A DNA stretch of 42,444 nt from Hyphomicrobiales bacterium (lineage in GTDB: Bacteria > Pseudomonadota > Alphaproteobacteria > Rhizobiales > Rhizobiaceae), in assembly GCA_003963455.1 (NCBI GenBank), contig RXJA01000081.1, forward strand, positions 1-42,444. The letters run 5' to 3'. Shown one piece after another: positions 1 to 7,860 of this stretch. The notes under the pieces were generated by a model. The model was not told the DNA's origin and ran no database searches. It saw only the letters and a list, made by a program, of their open reading frames with translations. Position 1 is the first letter of the stretch, and each line of letters opens with the position of its first letter. A program made the position numbers and the translations under genes.

Positions 1-636
1 GCCGAACTCGCGGATGAAGCGCTCCTTGTCGATCATCTGCCAGACGAGATGCGAGGGGTCGAAGTTCATGCCGACATCGCCGCCCCAGGCTTCGAGGATG
101 CGGCGCCAGATGTAAGGCGAATAGGCGATGTTGTGCCCGCCCGGCCATTCATCGTAGCTGAAGATCATCGGGCAGTTCTCGAAGGCCAGCTTCACGCCAT
201 GCTCGCGGGCATGGGCGATGATCGCGGGCCACACTTTCTGCGCATCTTCCCAGTTCGCATCGACGGTCTTCGAAGCGTCGCCGCCGCAGAAGGTGTTGAC
301 GAGCGGGACCCCCATGCGGCTCGCCAGCACGATCACCTTCTTCAGGTGATCGATCACCGCTTCGCGATGCGCTTGGTCGGGATGGAGCGGATTGGGGTAG
401 AAGCCGAGGCCGGAAATGGCCAGGCCCTTGCCGGCAAGTTCGGCGGCGATGTCCTTGGCCTGCGCGGACGGGATGTCCACGTCGATATGGCTGGTGCCGG
501 CATAGCGGCGGCTGGCGCCGGAAGTCTTCGGCCAGCAGGCGATTTCCAGCGCCTCGAAACCGGCCGAGCGCGCCCAGTCGGCGACATCGCCGAGAGCAGT
601 ATCCGGAAATGGTGCCGTGAGCAGTCCAAGTTTCAT
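1..636 (-). CDS. Sugar phosphate isomerase/epimerase, TIM-barrel family (3' end outside window)
   Basis: The reverse strand reads open from the window edge to an ATG at 634-636 preceded by GGGAGG. The 212 visible residues begin MKLGLLTAPFPD and contain GFEALEIACWP, GLGFYPNPLHPD, VNTFCGG, LAFENCP and MNFDPSHLVWQ. These are the strand-end motifs of the xylose-isomerase-like TIM barrel, where Glu, Asp and His residues hold the divalent metal. It is the last gene of the minus-strand cluster, 18 bases after the mannitol-dehydrogenase-family gene. It probably isomerises or epimerises a sugar or sugar acid in the same route. The C-terminal part lies outside the window, so exact substrate class is not assignable. 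Confidence 0.88.
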   Translation of the reverse strand, partial: MKLGLLTAPFPDTALGDVADWARSAGFEALEIACWPKTSGASRRYAGTSHIDVDIPSAQAKDIAAELAGKGLAISGLGFYPNPLHPDQAHREAVIDHLKKVIVLASRMGVPLVNTFCGGDASKTVDANWEDAQKVWPAIIAHAREHGVKLAFENCPMIFSYDEWPGGHNIAYSPYIWRRILEAWGGDVGMNFDPSHLVWQMIDKERFIREFG

Positions 637-654
637 GATGCCTCCCAATACCAA

Positions 655-2181
655 CTATGCAGATCGAGCCGGCTGCTTCAACGGCGCATCTGTTGGCCCA
701 GAACAGACTTGTTTGACGAAGCCCATCGGATCGTTCGAGAGCAGGCCGTCGAGGCCGGCGACGACATGCGCGCGGAACGTCGCGTTGGCGGCCAAGGACG
801 GGTCGAAGACAGCGTCGATTGCCAAGATCGCGTCGGCGAGCAGTTTGCTGTCCCAACCAATGCGGTCGGCGATCGCCGCGATCCTGTCGGCAAGGGGATC
901 CGACACCTGCCAGGCGCGGCCGAAACGCGCCGACGCCTTGATCAGATAGGCCATCCAGCCGGCCACGGGAACCGAAAGAAGCTCGATGCTCCCGCCCTTC
1001 GCCAGGCGGTCGCGGATAGGGTTGAGCAGGCGCTGCACGATCTTCTGCGAGCCGTCGGTGGCGATCTGGTGGTTGCGGTGGCGGATCGCCGTGTTGGTGA
1101 GGCGCGACAGGCTCTGCTCGACATAGACCATGGGCGATATACCGGGCACGGGCATCAGCGTCGGCAGTGTTTCCTCGGTCAGCATGCGGCGGACGAAGCC
1201 CGCCAGAAGCGGGTCGGCGATTGTCTCGAAAGTGTGTTCGAAGCCGCCTAGAACACCGAGATAGCAGAGCGTCGTCTGGGCGCCGTTCAGCACGCGCATC
1301 TTGAGGTGCTCGAACGGCGTCACGTCGTCGACGAAGGTGGCGCCGACCAGGTCCCAGCGCGGCACGCGGCCGGCGAAGCGGTTCTCGATCACCCACTGGC
1401 GGAAGCGCTCGCCGACGACGACGGCGCTGTCGCGGTAGCCGAAGCGCTTCTCCACCGTGTCGATATCGGCCGCGGTCGTCGCCGGCGCGATGCGGTCGAC
1501 CATGGCCGAGGGGAAGGCGACATTGGCTTCGATCCAGTCGGCCAGCTTCCCGCCGCGCCGCTCGGCGAAGGCACGCACGACATTGCCGAGGATGGTGCCG
1601 TTGGTCGGGATGTTGTCGCAAGACAGCAGCGTCACCGGCAGGCCATGCGACGCCATGCGCAGTTCCAGCGCCGTTGCCAGGATGCCGGGCACGCTGCGCG
1701 GCGTCCCGGGATTGGCGAGATCGTGGACGATATCGGGATGGTCGAGGTCGAGCGCGCCGCTCGATGGGATGTGGCAATAGCCTTTCTCCGTCACCGTCAT
1801 GGTGACCATCTCGATCTCGGGCGCGGCGAGCACGTCCAGCGCCGGCCCGGCGCTGTCCTGGCTGTCGACGACGCGCATGATGCTGCCGATGATGCGCGCT
1901 TCAACCTCGTCGTTCTGGCGGAGGAGCCGCGTGTAGAGGCCTTCCTGGCGCCCGAGCGTGCCGGCCAGCAGGGGAGGGCGGATATTGATGCCGACCAGTC
2001 CCCAGCGGTCGAAATCCTTCGCCAGCAGGTCGTCGGTGTATTCGGCCTGATGGCAGCGGTGGAAGGCGCCGACGCCGATATGGGCGATCCCAGGCTTCAG
2101 CGCGGCACGATCGTAAGCCGGCTTGCGGACCTCGGACGGCAGACGGCCCAGCAGCGCAGGGTTGAGACTCTCGGCGCTCAT
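655..2181 (-). CDS. Mannitol dehydrogenase / fructuronate reductase family oxidoreductase
   Basis: A 508-residue NAD(P)-dependent polyol or hexuronate oxidoreductase of the long-chain UxuB/MtlD type, close to the usual 480-540 residues. The nucleotide-binding segment GIAHIGVGAFHRCHQAEYTD is at residues 31-50, SCDN at 187-190, and the active-site block KMRVLNGAQTTLCYLG begins at Lys294. The start is MSAESLNP: its ATG overlaps the TGA of the upstream SDR gene (ATGA, 2178-2181), although the frame stays open further upstream. Family members use Lys, Asn and His in the pattern K-x4-N-x2-H; here Lys294 and Asn299 are present but the His position is Gln302. Mannonate, altronate or a free polyol are possible substrates; the sequence alone does not decide. 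Confidence 0.9.
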   Translation of the reverse strand: MSAESLNPALLGRLPSEVRKPAYDRAALKPGIAHIGVGAFHRCHQAEYTDDLLAKDFDRWGLVGINIRPPLLAGTLGRQEGLYTRLLRQNDEVEARIIGSIMRVVDSQDSAGPALDVLAAPEIEMVTMTVTEKGYCHIPSSGALDLDHPDIVHDLANPGTPRSVPGILATALELRMASHGLPVTLLSCDNIPTNGTILGNVVRAFAERRGGKLADWIEANVAFPSAMVDRIAPATTAADIDTVEKRFGYRDSAVVVGERFRQWVIENRFAGRVPRWDLVGATFVDDVTPFEHLKMRVLNGAQTTLCYLGVLGGFEHTFETIADPLLAGFVRRMLTEETLPTLMPVPGISPMVYVEQSLSRLTNTAIRHRNHQIATDGSQKIVQRLLNPIRDRLAKGGSIELLSVPVAGWMAYLIKASARFGRAWQVSDPLADRIAAIADRIGWDSKLLADAILAIDAVFDPSLAANATFRAHVVAGLDGLLSNDPMGFVKQVCSGPTDAPLKQPARSA

Positions 2182-2960
2182 CGGTTGGCTCCGATCACCC
2201 ATTGCTCCTGGTCGACAAGCGTGCCGGTCATCGGGCCGGCGGCGTCGGAAAGCAGGAAGACGGCGAGGTTGGCTATGTCGGTGACGGAGAACAGCCGGCC
2301 GAAGGGCTGCGTTGCGTTGGCGGCATCGAGCCAGCCTGGACCCTGGCCGAGCGTCTCGGCCTGCATGACGCGCTCGGCAGGCGTGTCGGTCCAGCCGACA
2401 TTGATGCCGTTGACGCGGATGCGGTCGAAGCGGTGGGCATTGGCGGCGTTCTTGGTCAGCGTCGCCAACGCGCCCTTGGTGGCGGCGTAGACGGCCAGCT
2501 CCGGCGAGCCGCAATGCGCGTTGATCGACAAGATGTTGACGATCGAGCCGCCCTGTCCGCGCTTCTTCATGTCGGCGATCGCCGCCTGCATCAGGAAGAA
2601 AGGCGCGCGGGCATTGACGGCAAAGAGCGACGACCAGTCGTCGAGGCTGGCGTCCACGAAGGAGGCGCGATCGGTCAGGCCGGCGGCGTTGACCAGGCCG
2701 TCGATGCGGCCGAAGCGTTCGATGCAGGCCTGCGCCAGCCTCGCCGGGGCTTCGGGGTCGCCGAGGTCGGCGGCAGCGAATGCGGTGGCGGCGCCCATGA
2801 CCGAGAGCTCTGCCGCGGCAGCGTCGCCACGGTTGCGGTCACGGCCGGTGATCAGCAGTCCGGCGGCGCCCGAGCGCGCAAGCGTCTCGGCGATCGCGCG
2901 GCCGATGCCTTGCGTCGCGCCGGTGACCAGCACCACCTTGCCGTCGAGACGAACCTCCAT
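2178..2960 (-). CDS. SDR family NAD(P)-dependent oxidoreductase
   Basis: A classical short-chain dehydrogenase of 260 residues. TGATQGIG (residues 13-20) binds the cofactor, NAAG is at 91-94, the catalytic Ser is at about 145 (ILSINAHCG), and Tyr158 with Lys162 form YAATK. A well-placed GGAGGAGG ribosome binding site precedes the ATG at 2958-2960. Its stop overlaps the start of the mannitol-dehydrogenase-family gene, so the two are translationally coupled and probably act in sequence on one polyol or sugar acid. Substrate unknown. Confidence 0.92.
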   Translation of the reverse strand: MEVRLDGKVVLVTGATQGIGRAIAETLARSGAAGLLITGRDRNRGDAAAAELSVMGAATAFAAADLGDPEAPARLAQACIERFGRIDGLVNAAGLTDRASFVDASLDDWSSLFAVNARAPFFLMQAAIADMKKRGQGGSIVNILSINAHCGSPELAVYAATKGALATLTKNAANAHRFDRIRVNGINVGWTDTPAERVMQAETLGQGPGWLDAANATQPFGRLFSVTDIANLAVFLLSDAAGPMTGTLVDQEQWVIGANR

Positions 2961-3032
2961 TCCTCCTCCCGGAACAAAGTTTCTATTTTTTCAAATATGG
3001 AACGATAATTCCCTGCAGTCAACCGGACCGGG

Positions 3033-3932
3033 TCATCCAGTCCTGCGGACGACCACCCCGTGGACCAAAGCCATGCCGACCGCGAGCGAGGCGGCGAGCG
3101 AGCGGAAGCCGGCGAAATCGGACTCAACCACCTCCAGCCAGGTATCGGAGAGCTTCACCAGCGGCGAGAAGGTACTGTCGGTGATGGTGACGATGCGCGC
3201 CTTGCGCTCATGCGCGACGGCGACGAGGTCGGGCGTGATCGAATTGTAGGGACTGAAGGAGACGGCAAGCACCGCGTCGCGCGGGGTGATGCAACCGACC
3301 TGGTCGAGCGCGGTCGAGCCGACATTGTCGACGAGCACGTTGCGCACGCCCTGCTGCGACAGCGTCAGCGAAAGATAGGTGGTGACGGGGAAGGCGCGCT
3401 TGCTGCCGATGACATAGATCAGCTCTGCCGCCGCCAGATGATCGACCATCGTCTCGAAACCGGCGATATCGAAATTGTTGCCGATGCGGCCGAGCGAGGC
3501 CTGGCAGGCACCGACCATGCCGTTGAGGAAATGTAGGTTCGCATTCGGCTCCTCGGCCTTGTCCGGGCTGCCTTGCGTATCCGGCCAGGAGCCCTTCATG
3601 CGTTCCTTGAACAGGAGCTGGAAATCGGAAAACCCCGAATAGCCGAAAATCTGCGCGAAACGCACCAGCGTCGAGGGCTGCACCCCGGCCTGGTCCGCCA
3701 CCTGCGCGATCGTGCCCAGCGCCACTTCACTCGGATGCTGCCAGAGGAAGATCGCGACCTGGCGAAGCCGTTTGGGGAAATGCACGGTGCCCGACGAAAG
3801 CACCGCCCGCAGCTCTTCATAGGTTTGCGGCTTGGTGTAGCCCAGCGCCGCCAGCGAACGGCTTCGCTTTCTCGCCGCCGTCTCCAGGCCATTCGCGGAC
3901 GATTCGTTGGCTGCTCGGCGACGGCCGCTCAT
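3033..3932 (-). CDS. MurR/RpiR family transcriptional regulator
   Basis: A sugar-responsive regulator. The N-terminal RpiR helix-turn-helix (LGTIAQVADQAGVQPSTLVRFAQIFGYSGFSDFQ) is followed by a C-terminal SIS sugar-phosphate-binding domain (IYVIGSKRAFPVTTYLSLTL, then AVLAVSFSPYNSITPDLVAVAHERKARIVTITDS). From MSGRRRAAN it is 299 residues. In-frame ATGs also exist upstream (up to 4010), and a GGAGGGAGGG lies about 20 bases before the chosen ATG, so the start is uncertain. It is first of the minus-strand cluster and divergent from the Gfo/Idh/MocA gene. It probably controls both sides in response to a phosphorylated sugar made by this pathway (inference). Confidence 0.9.
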   Translation of the reverse strand: MSGRRRAANESSANGLETAARKRSRSLAALGYTKPQTYEELRAVLSSGTVHFPKRLRQVAIFLWQHPSEVALGTIAQVADQAGVQPSTLVRFAQIFGYSGFSDFQLLFKERMKGSWPDTQGSPDKAEEPNANLHFLNGMVGACQASLGRIGNNFDIAGFETMVDHLAAAELIYVIGSKRAFPVTTYLSLTLSQQGVRNVLVDNVGSTALDQVGCITPRDAVLAVSFSPYNSITPDLVAVAHERKARIVTITDSTFSPLVKLSDTWLEVVESDFAGFRSLAASLAVGMALVHGVVVRRTG

Positions 3933-4131
3933 ATGACGTAACCAAGGACAGCTTGAAACACCCGAACCCTCCCTCCGGATGCGGTCCATCACTTGGACCA
4001 CGAGAAACACTAGCGCGGCACGATCGTTTTACAAAATAAAAAATAGAAATATCATTCGAAAAACGCTGACGGACTGCCTATGGTCCGCACCACGGCGAGA
4101 CACCGCTGCAATCGGGAGGATAATCGCAATC
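3933..4131. promoter_or_regulatory. Divergent promoter region between rpiR-type regulator and Gfo/Idh/MocA gene
   Basis: About 200 bases between divergent genes. 4030-4060 is markedly AT-rich against the GC-rich surroundings and holds AAAAAATAGAAA (4038-4049), followed by ATATCATTCGAAAA. The same 12-mer occurs on the opposite strand at 2980-2991, just before the SDR gene of the same cluster. The recurrence suggests an operator or UP-like element for the RpiR regulator; no clear -35/-10 pair was assigned. Confidence 0.4.
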
Positions 4132-5316
4132 ATGGTCTACGCAACCGCGGACGGAACCACGCGCCAACGCCTGAGAGTTGGAATGGTCGGAGGCGGCCGC
4201 AATGCCTTCATCGGCGCCGTGCATCGGCTGGCCATGCGGCTCGACGACCAGATCGCGCTGGTCGCGGGCGCGCTGTCCTCGGATCCGGGCAACGCGGCCG
4301 CCTCCGCCGCCGAGATCGGCATCGCACCCGAGCGCAGCTATGCCGACTATCGTGCCATGGCGAAGGCCGAGGCGGCACGGGGCGACGGCATCGAGGCGGT
4401 GGTCATCGTCACGCCCAACCATCTGCATGCGCCGATCGCGACCGCCTTTCTCGAAGCCGGCATCGACGTGATCTGCGACAAGCCGCTGTCGACGACGCTT
4501 GGGGAGGCGCAAGCGCTGGTGGCGCTGACCAAAGCCAAGAAGCGCCGGTTCGTCGTCACGCTCAACAACACCGGCTACGCCATGGTGCGCCAGGCCCGTG
4601 AAATGGTGGCGGCGGGCGAACTCGGCCGCATCGTGTCGGTGCATGGCGCCTATATCCAGGATTGGCTGACCAAGCCGATCGATGCCGAGGGCCAGAAGCA
4701 GGCGGAATGGCGCACTGATCCGGCGCGCGCCGGACAGTCGGCGGTGCTCGCCGATATCGGCGTGCATGCCTTCAACCTGGCGAGCTTCATTTCCGGCTTC
4801 GAGGCCGAGCTGGTTTCGGCCGACCTCTTCACCGCCGTGCCGGGACGGCGGCTCGACGACAACGCGCATGTGCTGCTGCGCTGGACCGGCGGGGCGCGCG
4901 GCACCATCCTCGCCAGCCAGACCTCGCCCGGCCACTACAACGACCTGTCGGTGCGCATTTTTGGCGAGAAGGCCGGGCTCGAATGGTCGGGATCGCGGCC
5001 AGAGGAGTTGCGCTTCTCGCCCTATGGCGAGGAGACACGCACGCTGGTGCGCGGCGGCCATGGTTCGAGGGCGGAAGCCCGGCGCGTCTCGCGCATGCCT
5101 GCCGCGCATCCCGAGGGCTACATCGAGGCCTTCGCCAATTTCTATCGCGACGCCGCCGACATCATCCGCGCGCATCGCGCGGGTGGTGCGGTCGATGCTG
5201 ATCGGGCAGCGCAGGTACCCGATGTGGTCGACGGCGCGCGCGGCGTGAAATTCGTGGCGGCGGCGGTGGAGTCGAACGCGGCGGGCGGAGCTTGGACGGC
5301 AGCGCGGTTCGGATAA
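4132..5316 (+). CDS. Gfo/Idh/MocA family oxidoreductase
   Basis: A 394-residue NAD(P)-dependent sugar dehydrogenase-like protein. The Rossmann fold is at the N-terminus (GMVGGGRNAFIG, 17-28), VTPNHLHAPIA is near 94-104, and the family EKP signature appears as CDKPLS (115-120). A DIGVHAFNLASF segment occurs in the C-terminal alpha/beta domain, typical of inositol or aminosugar dehydrogenase relatives. The ATG at 4132 follows GGGAGGA at a good distance; the frame is open to 3979 but that extension has no family similarity. It is transcribed away from the RpiR/SDR/polyol dehydrogenase cluster and likely belongs to the same sugar route. Confidence 0.9.
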   Translation: MVYATADGTTRQRLRVGMVGGGRNAFIGAVHRLAMRLDDQIALVAGALSSDPGNAAASAAEIGIAPERSYADYRAMAKAEAARGDGIEAVVIVTPNHLHAPIATAFLEAGIDVICDKPLSTTLGEAQALVALTKAKKRRFVVTLNNTGYAMVRQAREMVAAGELGRIVSVHGAYIQDWLTKPIDAEGQKQAEWRTDPARAGQSAVLADIGVHAFNLASFISGFEAELVSADLFTAVPGRRLDDNAHVLLRWTGGARGTILASQTSPGHYNDLSVRIFGEKAGLEWSGSRPEELRFSPYGEETRTLVRGGHGSRAEARRVSRMPAAHPEGYIEAFANFYRDAADIIRAHRAGGAVDADRAAQVPDVVDGARGVKFVAAAVESNAAGGAWTAARFG

Positions 5317-5506
5317 GGGGCCGAACACCAGCTATCTCACAAGTACTTCAAGGTTGTCGCGGGTGGCTCCAACAGTGTTGCGCCGCGCGATGGCGGCAAA
5401 TAACGATCAAATGATCCTCCACGCCTGTTCCGGCTCTTGCCGGCGGCGGTCGGCGCCTTAGTTCCCATGGCGGGCGGGTGGCCATCTGCCGACACAGGAG
5501 GCGGCC

Positions 5507-5941
5507 GTGAAGCATCAAACCCTTGACCAAATCAACGCCGTTGCCGACGTTCATGCCGAAGCACCGGCTCTCTTCGCCAATCGAGGCCAGCGCCTCGAAC
5601 GCTGGGCGCAACTTCTCGAACAGAGCCCGAGCCGCCGCCTTACGGCGTTGGCGGGCACCGAATACGTATTACCCGACATGCGTGCGAGGATGCGCGCTGA
5701 CGGATCGGCGATCACGGTCGCTTTCGAGGATCCGATCTTTCGCGCGCAAGGCCTGCAGGACGACACTTACGGCGAAGCCAAGCGCTTCTTCGAAATGAGC
5801 GACTGGCAACTGCATGAGGTCGTCTGCCACTGCCATGTCGGCGCCAACATGCCGGCACGCTGGGCGGCATCGCGCGTGCGCGCGTCGGTCTCTCCGGGCG
5901 CAGGCATTCTTGCCTGGCTGAGAGCGGTGTTCATGCATTAA
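5507..5941 (+). CDS. Conserved-looking hypothetical protein, 144 aa
   Basis: Not recognised. It starts with GTG at 5507, six bases after a strong CAGGAGG. The soluble 144-residue product has no signal peptide or membrane segment. It includes RLERWAQLLEQSP, a basic ARMRADGSAITVAFEDPIFRAQGL stretch, and a C-terminal CHCHVGANMPARWAA segment whose clustered Cys/His could bind metal or be structural. Codon use matches its neighbours, which argues for a real gene. It stands alone, flanked by 190 bases without features upstream and a palindromic repeat beginning at its stop codon. The reverse-strand reading of 5348-5611 has no family-like features. Confidence 0.7.
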   Translation: MKHQTLDQINAVADVHAEAPALFANRGQRLERWAQLLEQSPSRRLTALAGTEYVLPDMRARMRADGSAITVAFEDPIFRAQGLQDDTYGEAKRFFEMSDWQLHEVVCHCHVGANMPARWAASRVRASVSPGAGILAWLRAVFMH

Positions 5942-6005
5942 GGGCGGATCGCCGTTTCATGGAAACGGCAATCCGCTCTACCTCTTTGCTTGGAGCAATT
6001 CCGGC
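5941..6005. repeat. Rhizobial palindromic intergenic repeat, hairpin copy
   Basis: A hairpin of 18-base arms with two mismatches (arms 5941-5958 and 5962-5979, loop ATG) is followed by CTCTTTGCTTGGAGCA and ATTCCGG. The tail resembles the CTCTTTGTTGGAGCA tail in the repeats at 15200 and 19352, so these may be variants of one mosaic family. It begins on the last base of the upstream stop codon and may also work as a transcription terminator. Confidence 0.6.
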
Positions 6006-6007
6006 TT

Positions 6008-6160
6008 GTGCGACCCAATGCCGGACGCAAGATTGTTGCGCGCCTTTTTGGAATTACCCTGGCGATGGCCGCGATGTACGCAAGCGCGCCAGTGCAAGAC
6101 GTCGATGGGAGCGACGGAGGCATAAGCGGATACCCTGCGCTCCCCAAGACGACGTCATGA
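6008..6160 (+). CDS. Possible small secreted peptide, 50 aa (doubtful)
   Basis: GTG at 6008, with GGAG (6089-type spacing not needed; at about 5993) roughly a dozen bases upstream inside the repeat, opens a 50-codon frame. Its N-terminus looks like a signal peptide: basic RPNAGRKIVARLF, hydrophobic GITLAMAAMYASA, then a short acidic-to-neutral tail ending PALPKTTS. Its stop overlaps the end of the convergent dimethylformamidase-like gene by six bases. No family is recognised, and the frame could be chance or a gene remnant. Confidence 0.22.
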   Translation: MRPNAGRKIVARLFGITLAMAAMYASAPVQDVDGSDGGISGYPALPKTTS

Positions 6161-7822
6161 GTTAGTGAAACGATCGAGGACGTTGCGGGTGATCTGCTCG
6201 GTGAAGCGGTCACCTCGCTTGAGACCCATCACCCACTCGCAGGTCGCGGCCGTCAGCACCTCGCCCTTGCCGCGCGTCATGTGCACCATCATGCCGGCGC
6301 CGTATTTGTAGCGGGCGAGGCCTTCCGGCGTGACTTCGCCTGTCACGCATTTCACCAGGCCCTCATGGTCGCTGCTGCGGACGTAGTAGCGGAAGCCCTC
6401 GCCGTTCGGCTCGTCCTCGGCAAGCACCGCCGGCGCCATGGCGAGGATCTCGATCGTTTCCGGCTGACCCTCGACCGGGACAGGATAGGGCAAGCCATGC
6501 CTGAATGTGTAATCGAGACCGTCGACCTCGTAGGCGAAGATGCGTTCCTTGTCGCCGAAGATGTCGGCATAGTGCAGCCCCGTGCGGGCAAATGCCCAAT
6601 GCTCCGGCCGGTAGACGGTGAAGCCTTTCTGGCCGTGCGGCGCGAAACCGCCCCACGACGCGTAGAGCCCATGCAATCCGTTGACGCCGACGGTCGAGGC
6701 GCCCGGCCAGGCGACGTCCTTGTCTTCCCAGGCAGTCGACAGCAGATGCGCCTTTTCGGTGCCGGCGACCGGATCGGCGTTGATCGCGTTGAACTTGTGG
6801 CAGATCTGGCGCTTGCCGTCTTCCTCCAGGCGGATCTGCCAGAGGAAGTTGGCGCCGAAGCGCGCGAGCCTGCCGCCGCGCTCGACATAGGCTTCGATCG
6901 CCAGCCGCATCTCGCGGGTCCAGTATTCGTCGTGGCCGACAATGGTCACGCAGGAATAAGCGTCGAGCAGTTCCGGCCTGTAGTGCAGGTCGGTCTGCGT
7001 GATCATGTCGAGCTCGTAGCCTTCCTTCTCCGCCCACAGCACGAAGTGGCGGTCGAACTGCGCCCAGCCGGCGGCGGCGTAATACTGGCCGAAGCCGTTG
7101 GCATAGGCCCATTCCTTCATCGGATAGCGCGGCGCGTCGCCGAATTCCGGCAGCGGGTCGGCGCAGATGCGCGGCGCCCCGGGCGGCAGCCAGACCACGC
7201 CCCGGGTCCACGGACGCTCAAGCGAGAGCACGGGGGAGGGCTGGTCCTTGTTCGGACCGACGACGCCGAAATAGTGATTGGCGCCACCGAAATCGTTGTA
7301 GGCGGTCCAGGTGCCGGTCGGCAGGATCATCAGGATCTTGGCGCGGCGCGTGGCCGCTGTCGGACGCACGACGAAGAAATGGTGCTGGACGAACTTGCCG
7401 CCATTGGCGCGGGCGCAGGTCGAGACGATCCGGTAGAAGCCCGAGCGCAGATCGGCCGGCAGGCGCCAGCGGTGGCTGACGGGCCAACCGCAGCCGGCGC
7501 TGTATGCATCCGCCGGGGTCGGCGCGAAGACGCCGGAAATATCCTCGACCTTGTGGACGGTTTCAGGCCGATAGCCGTCGCGGTAGATTTCCAGCGTCCA
7601 ATGTGGCGCGGTGGTCGAGGAATGGAAGACCACCTCGTCGCCAGGGTCATAGGACATTGCGTTCGTGTAGGTATAGACCTCGGGCAGAGCCGGGTCGCCG
7701 CGCGGCGCCTCGTACCACGGGTTCGAGTGCCAATGCTCGTCGGCGGACATGGCCCAGGCTTTGCGCGGGCGGATGTTGACGGGACCAAGTTCGGGCGGAA
7801 CGAAATCGTCTTCACGGGACAT
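6155..7822 (-). CDS. N,N-dimethylformamidase beta (large) subunit-like protein
   Basis: A 555-residue protein with the architecture of the N,N-dimethylformamidase large subunit C-terminal family. An N-terminal beta-rich domain carries DPGDEVVFHSSTTAPHWTLEIYRDGY. The amidohydrolase/GATase-like core contains LPTGTWTAYNDFGGANHYF, VTIVGHDEYWTREMRLAIEAYVERGGRLARFGANFLWQIRLE and a C-terminal GEVLTAATCEWVMGL. Family enzymes hydrolyse amide bonds using a mononuclear iron; the iron ligands were not assigned here. No small (alpha) subunit gene is visible beside it. It is the last gene of the peptide-type ABC transporter operon, 38 bases after the SMP-30 gene, so it may hydrolyse the imported amide (inference). 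Confidence 0.8.
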   Translation of the reverse strand: MSREDDFVPPELGPVNIRPRKAWAMSADEHWHSNPWYEAPRGDPALPEVYTYTNAMSYDPGDEVVFHSSTTAPHWTLEIYRDGYRPETVHKVEDISGVFAPTPADAYSAGCGWPVSHRWRLPADLRSGFYRIVSTCARANGGKFVQHHFFVVRPTAATRRAKILMILPTGTWTAYNDFGGANHYFGVVGPNKDQPSPVLSLERPWTRGVVWLPPGAPRICADPLPEFGDAPRYPMKEWAYANGFGQYYAAAGWAQFDRHFVLWAEKEGYELDMITQTDLHYRPELLDAYSCVTIVGHDEYWTREMRLAIEAYVERGGRLARFGANFLWQIRLEEDGKRQICHKFNAINADPVAGTEKAHLLSTAWEDKDVAWPGASTVGVNGLHGLYASWGGFAPHGQKGFTVYRPEHWAFARTGLHYADIFGDKERIFAYEVDGLDYTFRHGLPYPVPVEGQPETIEILAMAPAVLAEDEPNGEGFRYYVRSSDHEGLVKCVTGEVTPEGLARYKYGAGMMVHMTRGKGEVLTAATCEWVMGLKRGDRFTEQITRNVLDRFTNS

Positions 7823-7860
7823 GGGCTTACTCGTTCAAGGATGATCTGAAAGGGGTTCGG

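Noticed and set aside
2182..2514. N-terminal extension of the mannitol dehydrogenase family gene
   Set aside because: The extension is out-of-frame SDR sequence without similarity; the ATGA overlap marks the real start.
5348..5611. 87-residue minus-strand open frame before and inside the 144-aa gene
   Set aside because: No ribosome binding site or family features; the plus-strand gene has a strong site.
6281..7849. 522-residue plus-strand open frame opposite the dimethylformamidase-like gene
   Set aside because: Shadow composition; the minus strand reads as a coherent family protein.
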